This document shows positions 35,575-44,132 of a stretch of 64,000 nucleotides of DNA, one piece after another. The DNA comes from an uncultured Hyphomicrobiales bacterium (GTDB lineage Bacteria > Pseudomonadota > Alphaproteobacteria > Rhizobiales > Beijerinckiaceae). The notes below the pieces were generated by a model that had not been told where the DNA came from, ran no database searches, and saw only the letters and a list, made by a program, of their open reading frames with translations. The stretch covers positions 1 through 64,000 of the forward strand of contig CAIKAR010000008.1 in the NCBI GenBank assembly GCA_903825465.1. Direction: 5' to 3'. Position 1 is the first letter of the stretch. Every line of letters starts with the position of its first letter. Position numbers and translations under genes: made by a program.

Positions 35575-37512
35575 TCAGCGCGGATCGGTGACGACATCGA
35601 TGAGCGCGGGCTCGCCGTTGCGGACCACGGCGAGGGCGCGCTTGAGCGCCGGCCCAAGTTCCTTCGGATCGCTGATCGGCCCTTCGCCGTAAACGCCGAA
35701 GCTGCGGGCCAGATTGGCGTAGTCGATGTTCGGATCGGTGATGGTGGTGCCGATGCGCGTGTTGCGCGCGCCGCGCTGATGGCGGCCGGCCATGGCCTGG
35801 AGATACATGAACTCCTGATGCCACGCCCGGTTGTTGTTCATCACATAAAGCAATGGAATCTTGTGGTGAGCCGCCGTCCACAGCGTGCCGGGGCACATCA
35901 TGAAATCGCCGTCGCCCTGGAACGACACCGTCAACCGGCCGTGCTTCTTGTTGGCCAGCGCCGCGCCAAGCGAGGCGGGCGCGTTGTAGCCAACGCCGCC
36001 GCCGCCGGAGCCGCCGTTCCAGTTGTGGGGCTTCTTCATGTCCCACAAAAGGCGCGGCCAGGCGAGGCCGACGCTTGTGCCGACAAGCGACCAGTCGTCG
36101 TCCTTGATCTGCGCGTAGACCTCGGCGCACATGCGCGCGGAGGTGATCGGGCTCGCGTCCCAGCCGATCGTCGCGTTCGACAGCGCGGCGTCGATCATCG
36201 AGGCGTGCGCCGCGGCGAGTTTCTTGCCGCGTTCGGCCAGCGCCGACTTGCGGCCGTCGTCGATGAGCTTCTTCACCTGCTCGGTCAGATACGGCAGGCT
36301 CGCCTCGCCGTCGCCGGATATCGCCAGATCGACCGGTTGATAGCGTCCGAAATCCTGATCGTTGGCCTTGATCAGCATTTCGCGGTTGCCAATGGTCGCG
36401 AGCTTCGCCGTCGGCTTGTAGATGGGCCGGTTGGAGCGCACGATGCGGTCGCTGTGGGCGTTGATCAGACCCCACAGGTCTGTCGCTTCGATGCCGACGA
36501 TCACATCGGCCTGCGCGATCGCGGCGCGGGCGCGCCCGGAGTGGTTGAGCGGATGCTGGCTCGGAAAGTTCATCCGGCCGCCGACGTCGATAATGGCGCA
36601 TTGCAGCGCCTCGGCGAGCTCCACGAGCAGGGGCATGGCGGCGGGCGTGCGCGCCAGGCGATCGACGACAACGACCGGGTTCTCCGCGTTCGTCAGCATC
36701 TTGGCGACCTCGCGCAAAGCCCCCATTTCGCCCATCGCCGGCAGCGGCAGGGAGAGCTTCGGAATTTTCAGCTTCTCGCGGTCTTCGATCGGGTTTTCCT
36801 GCAACTCCGCGTCGACGGAGATAAACACCGGCGCCATCGGCGGCGTCTGCGCGATGCGCACCGCGCGCACCGTGGATTCCGCGAAGTGCTGGAGGTTGGC
36901 GGGCTGGTCGTCCCACTTGGTGAAGTCGCGGATCAACGCGCCGGGATCGACCGCCGAATGATTCCATTCGGCGCCGGGCAGGCGCTTGTCCTCTTCCAAG
37001 ATGTTGCCGACCATGGCGAGCATCGGCACGCGGTCGCACCAGGCGTTGTAGATCGCCATCGCCGCGTGCTGCAGGCCGACGGTGGCGTGGCAGATCATCG
37101 CCTGCGGCTTGCCGTCGATCTTGTAATAGCCGTGGGCCATCGCCGCGGCGATTTCCTCGTGCACGCAGACGATGATTTCCGGCTTGTTGCCGCCATGGTT
37201 GAGGACGGCTTCGTGCAGGCCGCGGAAGCTCGAGGCGCACATCATGAAGAGATAGTCGATGCCGGCGGATTGCAGCACGTCGGTCATGAAGTCGCCGCCC
37301 GACGAGGTTTGCGTGGCGGGATCGGCGTTCGGCCGCTCGGTGTCGGCGGCGAGTTGAAGCGGGCCGGGATAGGCGGCGCTGGCTTTCTTCGGCGCCTCGA
37401 CGGGAACGGCCTTCGCCTCGCCCGCGGTTATCGCGGCGGCGCCCGACAACGCCGCGCCCTTCAAAAACCCGCGCCGCCCGACGGCGGCCGTGTCGCTGCG
37501 CTTGCTCGCCAT
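35575..37512 (-). CDS. Tat-exported thiamine-diphosphate-dependent enzyme (acetolactate synthase/benzoylformate decarboxylase fold)
   Basis: This 645-residue protein begins VGRRGFLKGAALSGAAA, a clear twin-arginine signal. The thiamine-diphosphate enzyme fold follows: the N-terminal domain contains the catalytic-glutamate motif CVHEEIAAAMAHGYY, the central domain has VVVVDRLARTP, and the C-terminal domain carries the cofactor motif GDGDFMMCPGTLWTAAHHKIPLLYVMNNN. Thus a ThDP enzyme seems to be exported, folded and loaded, to the periplasm, which is unusual for the family. The ATG at 37512 has GGGAGGAAGCC upstream; the ORF-track start at 37707 is too early. The cytochrome c gene follows after 14 bases. 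An oxidative decarboxylation or aldehyde oxidation of a carbonyl compound with electrons to cytochrome c is inferred; the substrate is unknown. Confidence 0.88.
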   Translation of the reverse strand: MASKRSDTAAVGRRGFLKGAALSGAAAITAGEAKAVPVEAPKKASAAYPGPLQLAADTERPNADPATQTSSGGDFMTDVLQSAGIDYLFMMCASSFRGLHEAVLNHGGNKPEIIVCVHEEIAAAMAHGYYKIDGKPQAMICHATVGLQHAAMAIYNAWCDRVPMLAMVGNILEEDKRLPGAEWNHSAVDPGALIRDFTKWDDQPANLQHFAESTVRAVRIAQTPPMAPVFISVDAELQENPIEDREKLKIPKLSLPLPAMGEMGALREVAKMLTNAENPVVVVDRLARTPAAMPLLVELAEALQCAIIDVGGRMNFPSQHPLNHSGRARAAIAQADVIVGIEATDLWGLINAHSDRIVRSNRPIYKPTAKLATIGNREMLIKANDQDFGRYQPVDLAISGDGEASLPYLTEQVKKLIDDGRKSALAERGKKLAAAHASMIDAALSNATIGWDASPITSARMCAEVYAQIKDDDWSLVGTSVGLAWPRLLWDMKKPHNWNGGSGGGGVGYNAPASLGAALANKKHGRLTVSFQGDGDFMMCPGTLWTAAHHKIPLLYVMNNNRAWHQEFMYLQAMAGRHQRGARNTRIGTTITDPNIDYANLARSFGVYGEGPISDPKELGPALKRALAVVRNGEPALIDVVTDPR

Positions 37513-37670
37513 GGCTTCCTCCCGTGTTCCGGAACCGTTTTTCACGGCGTTTTCCGCGCGGCGGAAGTCGCGGCGCGTCCGGCGTTGAGAGGATGCTAGC
37601 GCAACCCATAGGAAAGGCAATGGCGCCCGGCCAGCGTTGTCCGGAAATTCAAATCGGTTAAAACAGCCGC

Positions 37671-38681
37671 ATGAAAAAACCGTTTGGCGTGTTCGCGGTC
37701 GCCGCAAACCTGGGGTTCTTCGGCCTTCAGGCGCGCGCGCAGACGCCCGCCGATTTCCTCGACATCCGCTATGGCGAAACCGCGTCGCCGCTGCAAAGCG
37801 TCTTCGCGCTGCCGATCCTGGTCGCGGAGCGCGAAAAATTCTTCGCGCGGCGCGGCCTGCATTTCTCCATCGTGCCGGTGCAGGGCGGCGGCGAAGCCAC
37901 GGTCGATGTGTTGGCGGAAGGACGCGCCGACATATCCCACGTCGCGACGAATTTCCTGATCTCCACGGCGCTGAAGGGGTCCGACGCCGTCGCCGTCGCG
38001 GCCGAGTTCAACAATCCGATTTAGTCCCTCGTGGCGAAACCCTGGATCAAAAGCTTCGACGACCTCAAGGGCAAGCGGGTCGGCATGGCCGACATGACGG
38101 GCACGGTGTCGCTCGCGACGCTCGCCTTGATGGCGAAACACGGACTCGCGCGAGGCGATGTGACGATCAAGGTCGTGGAAGGCACGCCGTCGCGCTTCGC
38201 CTGCCTGATTAGGGAGGACTGCGACGCCGCGCCGCTGGGCCAGCCGCAGGATTTTTTCGCCACGCGGCAGGGCTTCAACATTCTGGGCCTGTCGAGCGAA
38301 GCGACGCCCAATTTTCTTTACACCGTCACCATCGCGCGGCGCTCGTGGGCGGAAAGGAACAGCGAGGCCGTCGTCCGCTACGCGCGCGCGCTCGGCGACG
38401 CCTTTCATTTCATCCGCGATCCCGCCAACCGCGACTCCGTCGCGGGGACGATTCGGGACGCCTGGGGCTCGTCGGATTCATCGGCCCGCGAAACCTTGTC
38501 GCTGTATTTCGAGCCCGAGAAAAACGTGCTGCCCATGGCGGGCGAAATCAGCGTCAAGGGCATGGCGCAAGTGATCGACTTCATGGACAAAGCGGGCGCG
38601 TTCAAAGGCGCGAAGCCGGCCCCGGAGGCGTTCATGGACACGCGGTATTTGCGCGCCGCCGGCGTGCCCGACCAACCTTAG
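37671..38681 (+). pseudogene. ABC-type substrate-binding protein interrupted by an in-frame amber codon
   Basis: One reading frame encodes a whole 336-codon binding protein: signal peptide FGVFAVAANLGFFGLQARAQ, LDIRYGETASPLQSVFALPILVAEREKFFARRGL, GGGEATVDVLAEGRADISHVATNFL, KSFDDLKGKRVGMADMTGTVSLATLALMA and a normal C-terminus to 38681. At 38022-38024 the frame reads TAG, in NPI-stop-SLVAKPWIKSFDDLKG, where tyrosine or another residue is expected (TAT or TAC would need one change). The two halves appear as separate ORFs in the track but share the same frame. It is divergent from the thiamine-diphosphate enzyme. Read as a point-nonsense pseudogene, or as a base error. Confidence 0.82.
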
Positions 38682-38691
38682 GCCGCGGGTT

Positions 38692-38757
38692 GCCCACGCC
38701 TTTCGTTCGCGCCGCCCACGCCTTCTGTTAACGTCGCCCACGCCTTTTTTTATCGCC
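38692..38757. repeat. Three 22-bp direct repeats upstream of the second MetE-like gene
   Basis: GCCCACGCCTT occurs at 38692, 38714 and 38736, exactly 22 bases apart; the rest of each unit diverges, mostly ending CGCC or CGTC. The third unit runs into T7. The array begins 10 bases after the binding-protein pseudogene's stop and ends 43 bases before the MetE-like start. Two helical turns per unit place every copy on the same face of the DNA, as expected for a cooperative regulator's binding sites. No regulator is identified. Confidence 0.75.
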
Positions 38758-38800
38758 CGAAATCCGCTATCACCGCCCCGAGTAATTCGAGGAGACATCC

Positions 38801-39922
38801 ATGAGCGTTCGCACCAAGCCGCCGTTCCGCGCCGACCATGTCGGAAGCCTCATCCGCCCCGACAATCTGATCGCCGCGCGCGAGGACGCCGCCAACGGCA
38901 AGATCGCGAAGGACGAGCTGTTGACCATTCAGCGCGCCGCGATCCGCGACGTCGTGAAAACGCAGGAGGACATCGGCCTTCGAGTCGTCACCGACGGCGA
39001 ATACAACCGCAAGTCCTGGCAGAGCGACTTTTTGCTCAAGATCAAGAACGTCGCCGTCACGCCGCCGAAACTGACGGTGAAATTCCACTCGGCCGTCGGC
39101 ACGCGCGAGCACACGCCCCCGTCGATGGCCGTTGTCGGCAAGGTCTCGCGGCAGGAGCCGATCTTCGTCGACGACTTCAAGTTTCTGAAGACCGTCGCGA
39201 AGGCGACGCCGAAGGTCACCCTGCCCTCGCCCACGATCCTGCATTTCCGCGGCGGCCGCGAGGCCATCGACGCTAAGGCCTATCCCGACATGGCGGAGTT
39301 CTACCACGACCTCTCCGGCGTCTATCGCGCCGAGCTCGGCGAGCTCGCCGCCAACGGCCTGCGCTACGTGCAGATCGACGAGGTGAATTTCGCCTATCTT
39401 TGCGACCCGGCGCTGCGCAGCGACGTGAAAAACCTCGGGGAAGATCCGGAGTCGCTGCCCAAGACCTACGCGAAGCTGCTCAACGACTCCGTCGCCGGCC
39501 TTCCCGCCGACATGACGGTGTGCATGCATCTTTGCCGCGGCAATTTCGCGGGCTCATGGGTCGCCGAGGGCGGCTACGAACCCGTCGCGGAACTGTTGTT
39601 CAACGAGATCAACGTGACGGGTTATTTCCTCGAATACGACAGCGCGCGGGCCGGCGGCTTCGAGCCGCTGCGGTTCCTGCCGAAAGGCAAGACGGCCGTG
39701 CTCGGGCTGCTGACAACGAAAAGCTCCAACATGGAAACGAAGGACGCGATCAAGCGCCGCGTCGAGGAGGCGACGAAGTTCGCCCCGCTCGACCGTCTCG
39801 CGCTGAGCCCGCAATGCGGCTTTTCCAGCGGCATCGGCGGCGAGACGATGACGGTCGAACGCGAGATGGAAAAGCTGGCCCTGGTCGTCGAGACCGCGAA
39901 AGAAATTTGGGGCGACGCCTGA
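38801..39922 (+). CDS. Short (core) MetE-like methyltransferase, second paralogue
   Basis: This 373-residue protein is the catalytic half of cobalamin-independent methionine synthase, without the N-terminal folate-binding half. FRADHVGSLIRPDNLIAAREDA opens it; the zinc site is in CMHLCRGNF (His and Cys) and SPQCGFSSGIGG (Cys), with YVQIDEVNFAYLCD as the central conserved block. Relatives annotated as methionine synthase II or methyltransferase-like proteins have largely unknown methyl donors. Start at the ATG at 38801 with GAGGAGA upstream. It carries the 22-bp repeats before it and a strong terminator after it, so it is a single-gene unit. Confidence 0.9.
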   Translation: MSVRTKPPFRADHVGSLIRPDNLIAAREDAANGKIAKDELLTIQRAAIRDVVKTQEDIGLRVVTDGEYNRKSWQSDFLLKIKNVAVTPPKLTVKFHSAVGTREHTPPSMAVVGKVSRQEPIFVDDFKFLKTVAKATPKVTLPSPTILHFRGGREAIDAKAYPDMAEFYHDLSGVYRAELGELAANGLRYVQIDEVNFAYLCDPALRSDVKNLGEDPESLPKTYAKLLNDSVAGLPADMTVCMHLCRGNFAGSWVAEGGYEPVAELLFNEINVTGYFLEYDSARAGGFEPLRFLPKGKTAVLGLLTTKSSNMETKDAIKRRVEEATKFAPLDRLALSPQCGFSSGIGGETMTVEREMEKLALVVETAKEIWGDA

Positions 39923-39954
39923 CGCGGCCACCGGCGCGGGCCAAGCGAAAGGAA

Positions 39955-39977
39955 GGCGCGGAACCCGCGCCTTTTTT
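39955..39977 (+). terminator. Rho-independent terminator after the MetE-like gene
   Basis: GGCGCGG-AAC-CCGCGCC forms a perfect 7-bp stem with a three-base loop, followed by TTTTTT. Confidence 0.9.
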
Positions 39978-40077
39978 CGTTGAAACCGCGGGGGCCGCAG
40001 CTTCTTCATAGCGCAAATCGCGCGTTCTGGCCGCGGTCGCGGGTATCGCTTCAAACGACGCGCGAAGGACGCGGGGC

Positions 40078-40641
40078 CTAGATATAGGCCTTCACGGTCG
40101 TCAACACGCCGGCGATTCCGAGAATTATCGCGCCATACCAGGGCCAGCGCACGCCCTTCATGATGATCGACACCGTCGCGATGGCGATCGACACATGCAG
40201 CATCGTCACCGCGAGCGTCAGCACGTGGTGGCGCTGTTCGTGGCGCTCGGACTCCACGCCCTTCGCCTCGACCTCTTCCTCGAGTTCCGTCGCCTTTTTC
40301 TGGACTTCCTTCGAGTCGTCGTCGTTGTGCTTGGCGCCCTCGTTCAGCTTGTCCGCCTTGTCCGGGTTGGTGATCGCGGCGATTTCGTACATGTTTTTCT
40401 TTATGCTTTTGGCCTGAAAAAACGCCCACTGGTCGCTGGCCTTGTTTTGGAACAGGACGGATTCGTTCTTGCTGACGATGGTCGCGGAAGTCTCGACTGT
40501 CTCAAGGCTGCCGACCGTGGCCGCGATCACGGCCAGAACAGCTATGGTCATCGCCACGGTGGACATGAAGCTGTCGCCCTCGTGCGCGACGTGCTCGGCG
40601 TGCTCCATGTGTTCAAAATGTTCGGTGGGCGATTCGGACAT
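40078..40641 (-). CDS. DUF4337 membrane protein
   Basis: This 187-residue protein matches DUF4337: a His/Glu-rich N-terminus (EHFEHMEHAEHVAHEGD), a transmembrane helix MSTVAMTIAVLAVIAATVGSL, the conserved LFQNKASDQWAFFQAKSIKKNMYEIA segment, a charged helical linker, then two more transmembrane helices near the C-terminus. The function is unknown. It stands alone, with 276 bases of unremarkable sequence before the EAL gene on the other strand and a 155-base gap to the MetE-like gene. Confidence 0.88.
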   Translation of the reverse strand: MSESPTEHFEHMEHAEHVAHEGDSFMSTVAMTIAVLAVIAATVGSLETVETSATIVSKNESVLFQNKASDQWAFFQAKSIKKNMYEIAAITNPDKADKLNEGAKHNDDDSKEVQKKATELEEEVEAKGVESERHEQRHHVLTLAVTMLHVSIAIATVSIIMKGVRWPWYGAIILGIAGVLTTVKAYI

Positions 40642-40917
40642 GGCAATTCACTCCAACGGCAATGGCTTTGGACAAACGCGGGCCCCCCGGCCGTTCAACG
40701 CCCACGCTTCCCACCCTTGCCCCGAACGCGCGCCTCGGGCAAGGCGGCCGTCGGCTTCACCCTCTGATTTCACGCGGAAATCGCGTTCGCCGCCGGTTCG
40801 GCGAGGCAGGACCAAGGGTTAAGGACGGGAAACGCCCGGGGCCATTCCGAATATCCGAATGTTCATGGATCTGATATCGAATGCGACGCCATATTTTATG
40901 AAATTGCCGCGGGCCCA

Positions 40918-41700
40918 ATGACCGACAAACCCAATCTGTCCATCGCCGAGCTTGATCGGGCCATCGCCGAGGAGCGGCTTGTCCTGCTGTATCAGCCGCA
41001 GGTGACGCCGGCCGACGGCGCGATCGCCTCGGTCGAGGCGTTGATCCGATTGCGCGGCGGCGACGGCGCGTTGATTTCGCCCGACCGCTTCGTGCCCATC
41101 GCGGAGATGTCGGGCCAGATCGTGGCGCTCGGCAAATGGGCGCTGCGCCAGGCTTGCCGCGACGCGGCGGGCTGGGAGCGGATAGCGGTCGGCGTCAACG
41201 CCTCGCCGATGCAGTTTCACGATCCCGATTTCGTTTCCTTCGTCGAAACAACCCTCCGCGACACCGGGCTGTCGCCCGAACGGCTCGAACTCGAAATCAC
41301 GGAAGGAGCCTATTTCGACGATATCGACGCAGCCGAAGTCGAAGTCGCCCGGCTGCGCGACATGGGCGTGGGCGTGGCGCTCGACGACTTCGGCACAGGC
41401 TACGCCTCGCTCACCTATCTGCGCCGGCTGAAGATCAGCAAAATCAAGATCGACAAGAGCTTCGTTTCGGACTTTCACAGCGTGGACTCCGCCGCGATCA
41501 TCCAAGGGGTTTGCGCCATGGCCCGCGCCATGGGCTTGAAAATCACCGCGGAAGGCGTCGAAACGGCCGAACAGGCGCGTTTTCTGAGTTCCGCCGGCGC
41601 GCACTACATGCAGGGATACCTCTATTCGCCGCCGCTGACGCGCGACGATCTCGCCAAGCTGCTGCGCGAACGCGCCGCTCCGCCGCCAGGCGCCCCATAG
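40918..41700 (+). CDS. Stand-alone EAL-domain cyclic-di-GMP phosphodiesterase
   Basis: This 260-residue cytoplasmic protein is a bare EAL domain. All catalytic elements are present: SVEALIRLRG (the EAL motif), VGVNASPMQF, LELEITEG, VALDDFGTGYASL, SKIKIDKSFV, ITAEGVET and MQGYLYSPPLT. It should hydrolyse c-di-GMP to pGpG. It has no GGDEF, sensor or membrane part, so input must come from elsewhere. No adjacent operon gene is on the same strand; the binding-protein gene downstream is convergent. Confidence 0.96.
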   Translation: MTDKPNLSIAELDRAIAEERLVLLYQPQVTPADGAIASVEALIRLRGGDGALISPDRFVPIAEMSGQIVALGKWALRQACRDAAGWERIAVGVNASPMQFHDPDFVSFVETTLRDTGLSPERLELEITEGAYFDDIDAAEVEVARLRDMGVGVALDDFGTGYASLTYLRRLKISKIKIDKSFVSDFHSVDSAAIIQGVCAMARAMGLKITAEGVETAEQARFLSSAGAHYMQGYLYSPPLTRDDLAKLLRERAAPPPGAP

Positions 41701-41723
41701 CTTCGCCGACGGGGCCGCGCGGC

Positions 41724-42743
41724 CTAATCGATCTTCAACGCAGCGAGGTAGCGTTCGACGACGGCCTTTGGCGCGTTGACGATGCGGCCCGAAATTTCCG
41801 ACATTTGCTCGCCCGTGCGCGGATTGATCAACAAGTCGAGCTTGCGCGCCGCGGCGAGGAATTCGGGATCGCGCATGGTCTCGTCGAAGCCGCGCCGCAG
41901 CGTCTCGACGACCGGCCTGGGCGTGTCGGGCGGCGCGACAAATCCCTCGCCTATCTCCGACGAGGACGACATGAACTCCAGCGTTCGCCGGTCATCTTCG
42001 CTGGCCACCAGGTCGTCGAGAAGCGGAATGTCGGGAAGGTCGGCCAGTTTCGTCAGGCCGATCTGCGCGAGCACCCGGATCTTCTTGTCGCGCACCCAGT
42101 CCGCGCGCAAATTGATCAGGTCGCTCCACGTTGTCGTCGCCGCGTCGGTCTCGCGGTTCTCCACCGCCTGATTGACATCGACCGCGGATTTGTAGCCGAC
42201 GACGATCTTGAACTTCGTGCCGAGAAACCTGTTCATCAACGCGGGATTGGTGAAGGTGTCCGACGCGCGCCCGGCCGAACCCGCGATCAATTCCCTTCCC
42301 CGGAGGTCGTCGATCGTTTTGGCGGCGACCGTGTGCCAGACGAACAGCACGCGCGTCGCGTCCGCCGTGCGGCCGATCCAGCTCATCTTGTTCAAATCGT
42401 ATTTGACGGATTCCTCCGCCACCGCCTGCGAGGTGGCCGCGGCGACCAACGGCGTGACAATGGTCAATCCGTCGCGCGGGGCGGCGTTGTAGGCGTAGTT
42501 GATCGCCAGCGATCCCCCGGCGCCGGGCATGAACACCGGCTGCACGGTGGGCTTGCCCGGAAGATGGCGCCCGAGGAACTCGATGACCGGCAGCGTGTAG
42601 AACACGCGCCCGCCGCCCGGCGCCGAGGGAATGACGACGCGGAGGGTCTGGCCGCGGAACACGTCGGCGGGGCTTTGCGCGCGGGCCGGGAGGACGGCGA
42701 AGACCGCCATGATGGCCAGCGCGGGCGGGAAACGGAAAGACAT
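41724..42743 (-). CDS. Tripartite tricarboxylate transporter substrate-binding protein (Bug family)
   Basis: This 339-residue periplasmic receptor has a signal peptide (FPPALAIMAVFAVLPARAQ) and the Bug fold: GQTLRVVIPSAPGGGRVFYTLPVIEFLGRHLPGKPTVQPVFMPGAGGSLAINYAYNAAPRDG, then LRGRELIAGSAGRASDT. I start at the ATG at 42743 with GAGGG upstream; the ATG at 42755, overlapping the stop of the oxidoreductase as ATGA, is an alternative. It is cotranscribed with the upstream old-yellow-enzyme gene. No TctA/TctB membrane genes are in the window. The ligand, a carboxylate by family habit, is unknown. Confidence 0.9.
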   Translation of the reverse strand: MSFRFPPALAIMAVFAVLPARAQSPADVFRGQTLRVVIPSAPGGGRVFYTLPVIEFLGRHLPGKPTVQPVFMPGAGGSLAINYAYNAAPRDGLTIVTPLVAAATSQAVAEESVKYDLNKMSWIGRTADATRVLFVWHTVAAKTIDDLRGRELIAGSAGRASDTFTNPALMNRFLGTKFKIVVGYKSAVDVNQAVENRETDAATTTWSDLINLRADWVRDKKIRVLAQIGLTKLADLPDIPLLDDLVASEDDRRTLEFMSSSSEIGEGFVAPPDTPRPVVETLRRGFDETMRDPEFLAAARKLDLLINPRTGEQMSEISGRIVNAPKAVVERYLAALKID

Positions 42744-42751
42744 GCGCGCCC

Positions 42752-43993
42752 TCATTCTTTTCGCCTGAATGGAATCTCGACATCGCGCGGCGGATTGGCC
42801 TTCCGTTTGCGTTGCTCCAGCTCCCTCGGCCAAAGCCGGAACGCGTAGTTGTCCGGCAGAACATCGAGCCAGTCGTCGAGTCCGAGCGCGCGGGCCGCGC
42901 GCGCCGGCCAATAAGGGTCGATCAGCATCTCGCGCGCGATGGCGACGATGTCGGCCCCGCCCGTCGCCAATATCTCCTCGGCTTGCTCCGGCTCGGTGAC
43001 GAGGCCGACGACCGCGGTCATGACATCCGCCTCGCGGCGGATATGGCGGCTGTAGACGACGTTGTAGCCGGGCGCGTCCTTTGGCACCGCGGGCAGGCTG
43101 GAAGCGCCTTCGAGCCCGCCGCAGGAACAATCCACGACATCGACGCCGCGTTGCTTCAACGCCCGCGCGAGAACCACGCTGTCGTCGATGTCCCAGTGCC
43201 CGCCCTTTCCATCGACGACCGACATGCGGAAAAACAGCGGCTTGTCCGCCGGCCATTTTTTGCGCGCGCCCTCGACCAGTTCCAGCGCGAAACGCATGCG
43301 GCCCTCGAGGCCGCCGCCGTAGGAATCGGTCCGCTTGTTGGCGACCGGCGACAGGAACTGGTTGATCAGATAGCCATGCGCGCCGTGGATTTCGACAATG
43401 TCGAACCCCGCGTCCGCCGCGCGCCCCGCCGCGTCCGCCCAGGCCTGGATCTCGTCGCGGATTTGCTGAACATCCAGCGCGGCCGGCGCGGGCCGGTTCG
43501 GCGCGTGCGCGACCGCGCTCGACGAAATCGTCGGCCAGGGCGCGAGGCCGGCGGCGACGTCGTCGGGCCCGAGCGGCCTGCGGCCCTCCCACGGCGAACG
43601 CACCGCCGCGCGACGGCCCGCGTGACCAAGCTGGATGGCGGGAACCGCGCGCAGGCTCTTGAGAAAATCGGTGACGCGCCGCCATTTCCGCGCTTGCGCG
43701 TCGGTGTGGAGTCCCGGGCAATGATGCGTGCGGCGGCCGCGCGCCTCCACCGCCGTTTCCTCGGCGCAAACGATGCCGGCGCCGCCAATGGCGAACTGGC
43801 CGAGGTGAACGAGATGCCAGTCCGTGATCTCGCCGTCGATGGAAAGATACTGCGACATGGGCCCGAGCATGATCCGGTTGCGCGCCGTCACGCCGCGCAA
43901 GGCGATAGGGCGGAACAGCAGCGGCCGCTTGTCGATGGGCGTGGTCAGGCCGCCCGGCCGGTCCGTCGAGAATTCGACGCCCGCGATATTCAT
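42752..43993 (-). CDS. NADH:flavin oxidoreductase, old yellow enzyme family
   Basis: This 413-residue FMN TIM-barrel protein belongs to the YqjM/old yellow enzyme group. LFRPIALRGVTARNRIMLGPMSQY opens it, GFDIVEIHGAHGYLINQFLSPVANKRTDSYGGGLEGRMRFALEL is the substrate-binding block with the paired histidines, and TGGADIVAIAREMLIDPYWP binds FMN phosphate. It reduces activated C=C bonds with NAD(P)H. It is divergent from the MFS gene (140 bases between starts) and overlaps or abuts the Bug receptor gene, suggesting import followed by reduction of an enone or unsaturated acid. Confidence 0.94.
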   Translation of the reverse strand: MNIAGVEFSTDRPGGLTTPIDKRPLLFRPIALRGVTARNRIMLGPMSQYLSIDGEITDWHLVHLGQFAIGGAGIVCAEETAVEARGRRTHHCPGLHTDAQARKWRRVTDFLKSLRAVPAIQLGHAGRRAAVRSPWEGRRPLGPDDVAAGLAPWPTISSSAVAHAPNRPAPAALDVQQIRDEIQAWADAAGRAADAGFDIVEIHGAHGYLINQFLSPVANKRTDSYGGGLEGRMRFALELVEGARKKWPADKPLFFRMSVVDGKGGHWDIDDSVVLARALKQRGVDVVDCSCGGLEGASSLPAVPKDAPGYNVVYSRHIRREADVMTAVVGLVTEPEQAEEILATGGADIVAIAREMLIDPYWPARAARALGLDDWLDVLPDNYAFRLWPRELEQRKRKANPPRDVEIPFRRKE

Positions 43994-44132
43994 TGGTCCT
44001 CCCCGTGTCGTTGGCGACAGCTTGCCCCGGATTCATCGGCCCGGCAATCTCGCGCAAGCGCTGGCGTCGCGGCGCGCCATGGTCCATGATCGCGCCAACG
44101 GGCGCTCGCACAGCCCGGCCACGAGGGAAAAC

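Noticed and set aside
35779-37599. 606-aa plus-strand ORF opposite the thiamine-diphosphate enzyme
   Set aside because: Antisense shadow, low-complexity Arg/His/Val composition, no ribosome-binding site or domain.
35567-37609. 680-aa minus-strand ORF overlapping the thiamine-diphosphate enzyme
   Set aside because: A neighbouring frame of the same gene with no motif; the frame ending at 35575 carries all family signatures.
38031-38681. Second half of the broken binding protein as an independent gene
   Set aside because: It is in the same frame as the first half, has no signal peptide of its own, and begins in the middle of the family's conserved segment.
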